A DNA stretch of 64,000 nt from Strigamia acuminata. Lineage: Eukaryota; Arthropoda; Chilopoda; Geophilomorpha; Linotaeniidae. The translations under genes were made by a program, and so were the position numbers. The notes beneath the pieces were generated by a model. The model worked only from the letters and a program-made list of their open reading frames with translations. It did no database searches and was not told the origin of the DNA. The DNA is taken from contig OX442314.1 of NCBI GenBank assembly GCA_949358305.1, positions 49,172,581 to 49,236,580 on the forward strand. Reading direction: 5' to 3'. Shown piece by piece: positions 55,199 to 64,000 of the stretch (its first letter is position 1; every line of letters starts with the position of its first letter).

Positions 55199-57950
55199 GC
55201 TTGGGAAAAGGACTCGAATGCGCCTCCACGTTGCAATGCGCATTTGTGTAAACGATGATGGAATCCCCTGCTTAAATACTGGCTATCGCGTCACGTAACA
55301 GCAACGTGCCACGTCACGTAATTGCAACGTGCCGCGCTATGCCACACAATGTGCCGCCGCGATAGGCCATTGAACCCGAATGTGTGTGATGCGAAACGCG
55401 CGAGTACGCGCGCGGAGAACGCGCGGCAATGCTAGCAACAGGAGCGCAACTGCCCAAGAAATTGCTCAACAATAAAAGGCACGTGGAAGCACGTGCCTGA
55501 AACAATAGGCACTTCAAATAAAGTTATTGTTAAAAAACGGGCTTGAAAACCAACAATTACACAATAATTAAGGGGCAAGAAATGAACTTTGCTGCAATGC
55601 AAAGTTCTCAAAATACAGAGAAATGAAAGTTACACTTGTATAAAGAATTGACAATGTTTGAAACCAATAAAAACTACAAAAACACACTTGTAAAAAACCC
55701 AAAACAACACCCAGAATGAATTATTTGACTCAAATTAACCCTAAAACAGTCTTGGAGGTCGTGCAGACGACAGAGTCGGATCGGAAGGTTGCTAAAACCT
55801 GACGCCAAAACTAGCAATGGGACAGCTAGTTAGAAAACAGCTTTTTCATCAATTATGAACGCTGAAAACCTCACCCAGGGGTAGAAAATGATGGAGAGAA
55901 CGTTTTCGCCATCTAAAACGGTCTAAAACGGGTCTAAAATGCCTAAACCGGCGCCTGGAACGTGGCGCAGTTGTTGGGTCAAATATTGTCAAAAATCAGT
56001 GGAAATTTGTCAAATACTGGCAAAAATCTGCTGAAATTTGTCAAAAATTGCCAAATTTTGGCGCAAGTTACGTGAGGTTTGCGCGCATCCAACTATGACA
56101 AAAAATCCATGCGTGTGCACGCGCGATTTACTGGCGCGTTGGAAGCGTTAAAATAAATTTTTCCAATATCTAACACAATTTGCACCGAATTATGGCAATT
56201 TTTGACAAATTTACATGGATTTTTGCCAGTATTTGACAAATTTCCACGGATTTTTGACAATATTTGACAAATTCCAGACAAATTTCAGACAAATTTCAAT
56301 TAATTTTAGAAATTTTATGAGAAATTTCAGCAAATGTTTGAGGATTGAGGAAATCTTCTGAAATTTGTCAAATATAGGCAAAAATCTTCTGAAATTTGTC
56401 AAATACAGGCAAAAATCTGCTGAAATTTGTCAAAAATTGCCCAAATTCCGTGCAAGTTTTGCAAGTTTTGCGCGCATCAAATCGTATGCGCGCCTATACT
56501 ATTGCACGAGCGCATTGACGCGTGATGAACACCGACCACGTTTACGAAGTGAATTCGAGCTACAAAAGTATCGAGTCGCCATTCTATGATGGAAAAAAAA
56601 AATTAAGTGTAAACAAACAAAATAAAAACTTTAATATACAAGAAACGTACAATTCCACTCAACTTTGTTTCAAATTTTATTTATTGGATCATTGAAAATA
56701 AACAGTAGTGTTGTGCACTGTACGCTTAAGTGTATACCGGCGATGCGTTGTTTTGTGGTGGGGATTTGCCTCGATAATTGATCTTTTCTCTTTGTTTGCA
56801 ATATTTTTTTGGCCTTTTTTGTTGATTTTTCGGTTTGAAATTGTTTTTTTCCGGTGTAATTTAAGTGGTGGAAGGTTGTTGGCGTGTGTTGAGGGTAATT
56901 TTGGCGGTTTTTGGGTCGGGATTAGTGTTTTCTGCGATTTTTGATCGGTATTTGGGGTTTGATGCAGCGGATAGCGCATGCGAATCGCCGTCGACCGTAG
57001 CATTAGCAATTGCAACCTGCCGCGCTATGCCACACAATGTGCCGCCGCGATAGGCCATCGAATCCGAATGTGTGTGATGCGAAACGCGAGTACGCGCGCG
57101 GAGAACGCGCGGCAATGCTAGCAACAGGAGCGCAACTGCCCAAGAAATTGCTCAACAATAAAAGGCACGTGGAAGCACGTGCCTGAAACAATAGGCACTT
57201 CAAATAAAGTTATTGTTAAAAAACGGGCTTGAAAACCAACAATTACACAATAATTAAGGGGCAAGAAATGAACTTTGCTGCAATGCAAAGTTCTCAAAAT
57301 ACAGAGAAATGAAAGTTACACTTGTATAAAGAATTGACAATGTTTGAAACCAATAAAAACTACAAAAACACACTTGTAAAAAACCCAAAACAACCCCCAG
57401 AATGAATTATTTGACTCAAATTAACCCTAAAACGGTCTTGGAGGTCGTGCAGACGACAGAGTCGGATCGGAAGGTTGCTAAAACCTGACGCCAAAACTAG
57501 CAATGGGACAGCTAGTTAGAAAACAGCTTTTTCATCAATCATGAACGCTGAAAACCTCACCCAGGGGTAGAAAATGATGGAGAGAACGTTTTCGCCATCT
57601 AAAACGGTCTAAAACGGGTCTAAAATGCCTAAACCGGCGCCTGGAACGTGGCGCAGTTGTTGGGTCAAATATTGTCAAAAATCAGTGGAAATTTGTCAAA
57701 TACTGGCAAAAATCTGCTGAAATTTGTCAAAAATTGCCAAATTTTGGCGCAAGTTACGTGAGGTTTGCGCGCATCCAACTATGACGAAAAATCCACGCGT
57801 GTGCACGCGCGATTTACTGGCGCGTTGGAAGCGTTAAAATAAATTTTTCCAATATCTAACACAATTTGCACCGAATTATGGCAATTTTTGACAAATTTAC
57901 ATGGATTTTTGCCAGTATTTGACAAATTTCCACGGATTTTTGACAATATT

Positions 57951-58160
57951 TGACACATTCAAGACAAATTTCAGACAGATTTCAATTAATTTTAGAAAAT
58001 GTTTGAGAAATATCAGCAAATGTTTGAGGATTGAGGAAATCTGCTGAAATTTGTCAAATATAGACAAAAATCTGCTGAAATTTGTCAAATATAGACAAAA
58101 ATCTGCTGAAATTTGTAAAAAATTGCCCAAATTCGGTGCAAGTTTTGCAAGTTTGCAAAC
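57951..58160. repeat. Diverged continuation of the right palindrome arm
   Basis: Still alignable to the ~30-bp repeat block of the 1.68-kb unit (GAAATTTGTCAAATATAGAC words) but with many differences, unlike the near-identical stretch before it. A further fragment of the same block, in the opposite orientation, is at 59115-59222. Confidence 0.65.
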
Positions 58161-59716
58161 AGCAACAAGAATGATGTATTTAATAATTGTTTTTGCATTA
58201 GATATGTGTTTAATTCGTTTTACCTCGGTTTGTACGGTTCTTGCGCGTAGTGCGCACGTTCAACACGCGGCCACGCGCGTACATCGCGCGTGTTGCGAGC
58301 AGGACGCAACAAAAGTTTGAGAGACTCGCATTTTACCAAGTCCCCAACTTATTTTACAGTTTTAGTTTAGCTTACCAACTCGCTTGGTAATTTCTGGATC
58401 CTGTTTAAGTGTTTCGTCGGGTTTTGAGCCCATAAACCCGTCTTTTTCCTTGGTAAGCGATTGCGTCGTCTGCTCAGAGCAACTGGCTTTAAGCGGAGAT
58501 CGCTTACACGAGTCTGGAATGAGCGCTTATCACCGCATTCGGCTCCAGTCTTCGTTTCTCGTTGAAAGTTAGCTTGTTGATTCGGGTTTTGGGCGACATT
58601 GACTAAAAAGACCTCGGGAATCGTTCCCACCACTCGGTTTAGTCGTTTTCGAGACCCACGACCTCGAAAACGAAGTTAGAAGTGGCTCAAGGCCACTAGC
58701 GTGTCTGGCAGATAGCCATTTTGGTGATTTACGGGCGTCGGGCCCTTGTTCTTTGTTTCCCGCCTTTGCTCCTTTGTTTTTATTTGGTATTCAAGGTTCC
58801 TAAGCCTACAGTAGATTGGGATTAAATTCCCATGAAGATTTATTAAGTATTCATTGGTAAAAACGAATATTTCCGCCGGCGCGTTTCTCTCATAGGTTTC
58901 GGTTCGCTCGAATCTCATTTTTGAGCGACCCAGCGAATGCGCCAAGTTACAGGCGCCAGCTTAGCAGTTTTAGACTCGTTTTCGACCGTTCTAGTGTCAA
59001 AAAACGCGTAGAGCACATTTTGCGACCTTTGGAAGTGCTTTTCCGACACCTAAGTGGTCGGAAAAGTGCTCTTCTGAGTTAAGACTCCTTTTGGCATTTT
59101 AGCGTCAGCATAAGAAATTCCTCAAACTTTTATTGAAATCTCTCAAAAATTTCTAAAATTAATTGAAATTTGTCTGAAAATTGTCAAATATTGGCAAAAA
59201 TCTGCAGAAATTTGTCAAATACGCGATCGCATTGCGACAGAAAGTCGTTTACGACTCCAATACGCACCCGTGCGTGTTTGTATCGCAACACGAAACTCAA
59301 ACGCGCCACCGCGTTGCAAGACAACCAAATTTACAAACGCAAACGCGCATTTGAGACAAAAACGAGTTTATTTTATTCACTCTCGCTTGATCCCCCTTCA
59401 TCGCGCCTCGTTGCTCCTGTGAAAAAAATATATGAGAATGCACAGAAATGAACCTTCCAATACTTACATGAAAATTGGCAACCTTGACACAAAACAGTCT
59501 ATCGACACTCCCAACACCACCCCGGACATTTTTCGGAAGAGTATGGTCCACCCGGAATTCCCAGAATAGTCACCCCCAAAATGCGGATTTCGCGGAAGCC
59601 AATCCGCGAAAAGGTTAGAAATTTGTTGTGGCTAGTAAGTTTCAGGCATAAACACAAACAAACCCAAACTACAATTTCACTACTAAACGTCTAAAATTTA
59701 TTCAGAAGAATCGAAC
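58161..59716. other. Intergenic, nothing recognised
   Basis: No supported gene. Contains the repeat fragment at 59115-59222 and phrases similar to the TTTTAGAC part of the tandem unit near 58965. Ends just before an LRR-family pseudogene. Confidence 0.4.
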
Positions 59717-60063
59717 ATGAAGAAATTACAGGACATGGCGACTCAAACAATTTTCGATCGTATCATGCAATGAAAAATACGATGGAATTAATCACTTATT
59801 TCGATAAACTACGTGAGTGTCACACAAATTAGTGGGGTTTTTTTTTCTTAATTATCAATATGATGTTTTTTGATTTAGCTGGAGATGTTCGTGAAGGTAT
59901 GCTGAAGAAAATTTGGAATTTTTGGGACAAAAGTGTTCGCTGGGCAGAGGCGTGGGACATTGCTCTGTTTGTACACGAAGACCTGGACCAATTGGGATTG
60001 AGGCGTATGAATCCAAATTTTGATTTTGATTTTTCTTTTCGAGTGTGTGGCCACAAGTTGAAG
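59717..60063 (+). pseudogene. LRR-family pseudogene, exons 1 and 2 only
   Basis: Paralogue of the gene at 61543-63431, opposite strand. Exon 1 from ATG 59717 (MKKLQDMATQTIF) to 59812, shortened and frameshifted in the middle before TMELITYFDKL; donor GTGAGT as in the intact gene. Intron 59813-59878. Exon 2 59879-60063 is intact (GDVREGMLKKIW, VRWAEAWDIALFVHED, FRVCGHKLK) and ends at GTTAAT. No LRR exon follows within reach. The preserved introns show it arose by genomic duplication, not from an mRNA. Confidence 0.75.
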
Positions 60064-60765
60064 GTTAATAGGGAAAGAGAACTAAGTCGACACAGTGGTG
60101 GGACTTAAAATTATTGTTAAGAGGGGAGAATAAAATCACAAAAGACAACAGATTCTTACATTATTAATTAAGTGGTCTGAAAATTATGTTTTCAGAAATG
60201 GTCTTATTAATAGAAAAGTGCATTTGGAAGCAAAAAAAATGCATTTGCAAGCAGGAATGTGCATCTGGTGTTGGAAAAATTGCACCTTCCAAGTACAAAA
60301 ATTGCATTTTCAAACAAAAATTTCAATTTTCTAACAAAGATTTCAATTTTCCAACAAAAAATGCTTTATTGCATAGAAAACACATTTTATACAGTACATG
60401 AGGAATTTGCACGCACACTAAGACACGCACAAACAGCATGCCATTGTCAAAAAAAATGTTTTAATTACTTCTACTAATTGCATCTATTCGCACAAGGGAA
60501 TTTCCTCTGACAGCTACTTCCTGCAAAAGCATCTACTACACTTTGCCATCTTTCGAGCAACTCGATCTTTATAAAGCTGCTATTTTTGCGGAAAATGAAT
60601 GTTGTCCAAAATGTTTCCATACTTGCAGAATGCGGATAGAGCATATGGAGCATTTTGACACCAAAATTTTTGCATTCTGACGAATTTTTTGTTCCGCAAT
60701 TCCGCAATCGGACCGTAGTACCGCATCTGCGAATAATCCTCAATTGGCCGAGGATAATAATATTC
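60064..60765. other. Intergenic, nothing recognised
   Basis: AT-rich, with TTGCAAGCA / TTTGGAAGCA and CAATTTTC-type short repeats near 60220-60360. The expected third exon of the pseudogene is not here. Confidence 0.45.
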
Positions 60766-61313
60766 ATTTTTTTGACCAAAATTTTATTTTTTTGACCAAA
60801 AATTCATTTTTTTGACCAAAAATTTATTTTTTGGACCAAAAATTCATTTTTTGGACCAAAAATTCATTTTTTGGACCAAAAATTCATTTTTTGGACCAAA
60901 AATTCATTTTTTGGACCAAAAATTCATTTTTTGGACCAAAAATTCATTTTTTGGACCAAAAATTCATTTTTTGGACCAAAAATTCATTTTTTGGACCAAA
61001 AATTCATTTTTTGGACCAAAAATTCATTTTTTGGACCAAAAATTCATTTTTTGGACCAAAAATTCAGTTTTTGGACCAAAAATTCATTTTTTGGACCAAA
61101 AATTCATTTTTTGGACCAAAAATTCATTTTTTGGACCAAAAGTTCATTTTTTGGACCAAAAATTCATTTCTTGGACCAAAAATTCATTTCTTGGACCAAA
61201 AATTCATTTTTTGGACCAAAAATTCATTTTTTGGACCAAAAGTTCATTTCTTGTACCAAAAATTCATTTTTTGGACCAAAAATTCATTTTTTGGACCAAA
61301 AATTGTTATTTAC
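60766..61313. repeat. 20-bp minisatellite, ~27 copies
   Basis: Unit ATTCATTTTTTGGACCAAAA, very regular, with a few single-base variants (60780-60830 and 61130-61260). Since 20 is not a multiple of 3, all three frames stay open and give long mock proteins. Confidence 0.95.
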
Positions 61314-61542
61314 CCCCAAAAAATGAGCCCGCAATAAGTTTCCAGTGTACATTTTGTCGCGGAAAACTATTTTCCGTAGGGATACAGCAAAAAACCCTTT
61401 TACCAAAAACATAGTCTTTTCCTGTTTGCAAATGTGAGATATAGCTTACATATGACACTTGTTGGACATGGGATATTCACTTTTTATTTTTGAATAAAAC
61501 AAAAAAATCAATTTAGTGTAGACACGCGGCCTCCGACAACTC

Positions 61543-63431
61543 TTAGTTCTCGTCTTCGACCCAGGGAAGAAATTGTAGTACCAGTGCCACACCGTGTGTT
61601 TCAGCCATTCGCTTCATTGCACCACTGTCAAAATGTAGTCTTCTCATCTCATCAATTCTCAAACTCACTTCCAACACCTTCAGAGAATCGATTTTTAACA
61701 GATCCTCAATCCCCGACGGCCCCAACAAGTTGCAGTCAACAATTTCCAAACGCTTGAGCGAGTTTGTCAGGGTTGGACTGGCAATTCTGGATGGTAAACG
61801 CAACCAACGGAGTAAGAAATTCACAGCGACACGATCGCTCTTTGCCGACATCAAGTCGGCCACCTCGTGCGCAGTTTTGTTACTGAAGCCGGAACAATTC
61901 AAAAGAACGAGATTATCCAGATTGGGACACATGGCCAACACCGCGCACAAGTAACCAGAGCTTACCCAACGATCGTTTTCATCGTACAGGACGAAATTTA
62001 CCAACGTATCAAACTGAAAATCTCGCAAACAAACTCGATCAAAATCATCGGTTTCCTCCGTTAATTCCACGTCCGAGTCGTAACGCAAGTCAACGACCAA
62101 GTCACGCAACGCCTTGAATCTCGTCAAACTCTGCAGCATTTTAAGAGTGAAAACATTCGGAGTGATCTCGATTTTGGACACTTTAGGACACGTGAGCGCG
62201 CCTATCTCCAACTCCTCTTCAAAGTCGTCGTGAGGGTACATCAACACCAATGTTCTCAGATTGTATTGGCGCGGTGGTGAGGGTAATGAGCGTGGTGAGC
62301 GTCGTTTCGGCTGCAGCGCTTTAAGCCACCTGGAGTCGTCAGTGATTAATTCTTCGATCAATTTCATTCTCTTCAATATCGAGCGGTAGCAGTCCATTGG
62401 AAGATTATTGCTCAACTTGAAAACTTCCAAGTTTTGGCACAGTGGGGAGGATTTTACGCACACTTTTCTCACAAAATCTTCGTTGGTTCCGTCGGCAATA
62501 AAGGCAACGAGTGGCAGCCGAGCGATGTACGTCGCCGCGTCCTCTTCAACGACGGTGTTGGAAATATTGAGCCACGATAGCTCCGGCAAAGCCCGGCACA
62601 TTCTTCTGCAGGTCTTGGCTGTCAGTGTACATCCCACGGGCAGTTCCAACGCAGTCAGATTCTGTGTTTAAATAGAATAGATACAATTAGTAGAATTAAA
62701 ACATTTTTTGCATGTAAGTTTCCTATGTTCAGTAACCGCCTGGGCACCCAAGGGTGACTTACGTCACTACCACACACCGCCCAATGGCCCCAAGGTCACC
62801 CCTACTTGCGGAGTGGGATGTTTAATACGCACGTGTTGTAATTACAAATGGCTACCACTTTTACAAAATATTGTAGTTTGATTGTGCAAAATAAATGGAA
62901 TGCAGTATTTTTAAGTTATAATAATTAATAATATATTATAAAATAAATTAATCAAACATTTTTAGTATTATCTGTCCACTCACTTTCAACTTGTGGCCAC
63001 AAACTCGAAGAAAAAAATCCAAATCAAAATTTGGACTCATAAATCCCAATCGCAGTACTTCCTGCTCTTCGTGTACAAACAGAGCGACGTCCCACGCCTC
63101 TGGCCAGCGAACACTTCCGTCCCAAAAACTCGGGGAAGTCAACTTCTCCAGCATATCTTCACGAACATTACGAGCTAAACCAAACAATATTGATATAGAT
63201 AATTACGAAATAAATGCACAAATCCGTGCGACACTCACGTAGTTTATTCAGGGTTGGACTGGGCCATAGGAAATGATAAGCCGAGGAGAACCATGGTCCA
63301 GCACTTTCTTCATCGAAGTAATTCATTAATTCCAATGTGTTTCTCAGTCGATCGTCCTCCATTTCTTCAACCGGCCGTTGAATTAGACGCGCGAATAAAA
63401 TTTTAATAGCCAGGTCCGATAATGTCTGCAT
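61543..63431 (-). CDS. LRR-like protein, three exons, 500 aa
   Basis: Predicted join on the minus strand: 63431-63239 (ATG in AAAAATGC context), 63174-62984, 62661-61543. Both donors are GTGAGT, acceptors TTTAG and ACACAG; phases 1 and 0 keep the frame. The N-terminal ~128 residues (MQTLSDLAIKILFARLI, ARPEAWD-like VRWPEAWDVALFVHEE, FFLRVCGHKLK) resemble an adaptor domain, not named here. From exon 3 on there are leucine-rich-repeat-like segments (LTALELPVGC, LPELSWLNISNTVV, CPNLDNLVLLNCSGF, LKRLEIVDCNLLGPSG, LKVLEVSLRIDE), as in F-box/LRR-type substrate-recognition proteins, though no F-box was identified. A paralogue follows at 63847 and a pseudogene at 59717. AATAAA on the minus strand near 61493-61500 can serve as polyadenylation signal. 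Confidence 0.75.
62662..62983 (-). other. Intron 2 of the LRR-like gene
   Basis: 322 bp, GTGAGT to ACACAG, AT-rich at the donor side. Nothing else recognised. Confidence 0.7.
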
Positions 63432-63846
63432 TTTTAATTCTGCTGGAGATATTCCGACCTGAAATTTTGATTTGGTTGGCTCCTTTCTGAACTCGATGCT
63501 TGGAAATTTTGATTTTCTAAATTTACAACACGTAGTTTATCGAAATAAGAGAATATTTACATGGAGTATTCCATTTGAACGTCGTCCATTTTGCAGCACC
63601 ATTGTTGAACGTTTAATCAAACTGCCACCAGGTTTACCACAGTGGCTCCATCTGTTAAATACACACAAAATTTTCTTCATAGTTTCATCTGTAGATAATA
63701 TAGTAAAAATTGATTTCTGTTGATTTCCGACAAAATTTACAATTCCAGATCTACGTATGAAACTTTTTCGACGAGGCATATTGACTTTTTATTTTTGAAT
63801 ACAAAAAAATCGAAATAATGCAGACACGCAGCCACTGACAACTCGT
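63432..63846. other. Spacer between LRR-like paralogues
   Basis: Contains the promoter side of one gene and the 3' flank of the next. Overlapping short frames on both strands (63472-63723 plus, 63537-63779 minus) have no recognised domain. Confidence 0.4.
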
Positions 63847-64000
63847 TAGGCGCCATCGTTATCGACAATTATATCAATGCCGGCACCATCGCCACCAATA
63901 TCGCCACCATTATCATCGATCGGGCTTCGGACTATTATATGCAGGTTCACACCGCGTTCTAAAGCCATTCGCTTCATTGCATCAACGTCAAAATGTTCTC
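63847..64000 (-). CDS. C-terminus of a second LRR-like paralogue (cut by window edge)
   Basis: The minus-strand frame ending at TAA 63849-63847 encodes HFDVDAMKRMALERGVNL, matching HFDSGAMKRMAETHGVAL at the end of the upstream paralogue, then an Asp/Gly-rich tail (DDNGGDIGGDGAG). The 3' flank also resembles that of the first gene (CGACAACTC and TTTTTATTTTTGAATA). The rest lies right of the window. Tandem duplication is the simple explanation. Confidence 0.75.

Larger units (their letters stand above)
49447..57950. repeat. ~8.5-kb near-perfect palindrome
   Basis: Paired positions sum to 107397-107398 throughout (for example 50707 with 56690, 52141 with 55256, 52875 with 54523), giving an axis near 53699. 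Arms of ~4.2 kb differ by a handful of substitutions and a one-base deletion near 54890. The centre is a ~79-nt non-palindromic loop (about 53660-53738). Beyond 57950 the right arm continues about 200 bp as a diverged version. Contents: about 1.6 of the tandem units, 60-bp hairpin arrays and 553-bp units. Confidence 0.88.

Noticed and set aside
49447-57950. Palindrome as a pure assembly or chimeric-read artefact
   Set aside because: Not fully excluded, but arms carry several distinct substitutions and a 1-bp deletion, and boundary divergence is gradual, which favours a real structure.
60812-61414. Open frames of 150-200 aa reading FFGPKIHFLDQK repeats
   Set aside because: The 20-bp period keeps all three frames open; codon content follows the repeat, so it is not a gene.

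Overview
The window is eukaryotic, intron-bearing, repeat-dominated DNA, most likely from an arthropod or another invertebrate. Reasons: GT-AG introns interrupt genes; there are full-length Ty3/gypsy and Ty1/copia LTR retrotransposons and a decayed Tc1-like transposon; the copia primer-binding site has the animal initiator-Met form (TGGTAGCAGAG, not the plant TGGTATCAGAG). The species cannot be read from the sequence. Host genes are few: an orphan gene pair (about 10.9-12.3 kb and 34.0-35.2 kb) and a cluster of leucine-rich-repeat-like paralogues at the right end (59.7-64.0 kb).

Layout. 1-10268: right part of a plus-strand gypsy element (A): gag (cut by the window edge), pol, a spliced third ORF and the 3' LTR. 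10.8-12.3 kb: orphan gene, minus strand. 12.7-13.25 kb: Tc1-like remnant. 13434-33706: complete minus-strand gypsy element (B) with two 996-bp LTRs, AGGT target duplication, tRNA-Pro-type PBS, gag, pol and the same third ORF; a complete copia element (18524-25269, two 500-bp LTRs, TTTTG duplication) is inserted between its pol and ORF3. B itself sits in the LTR of an older relative (C) whose LTR end, PBS and gag start survive at 33707-33964. 34.0-35.2 kb: truncated second copy of the orphan gene. 35.2-42.2 kb: decayed repeats, a copia gag pseudogene and a small MITE. 42278-44695: a 1.2-kb DNA transposon inserted into another copy of itself, both with 7-bp target duplications. 45.5-46.6 kb: an inverted-repeat element. 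47.0-58.2 kb: tandem 1.68-kb units running into an ~8.5-kb near-perfect palindrome centred near 53699, whose core holds 60-bp hairpin repeats and 553-bp palindromic units. 58.2-64 kb: an LRR pseudogene, a 20-bp minisatellite, one complete three-exon LRR gene and the end of the next.

How it works together. Elements A and B belong to one gypsy lineage with three genes: Gag, Pol made by -1 frameshifting at A_AAA_AAC followed six bases later by a conserved 9-10 bp stem, and a ~970-990 residue ORF3 read from a two-exon spliced message. ORF3 resembles nothing I can name, yet is clearly conserved between two divergent elements; with the frameshift signal it is the best candidate here for something undescribed. 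The 47-58 kb palindrome is the main structural oddity.
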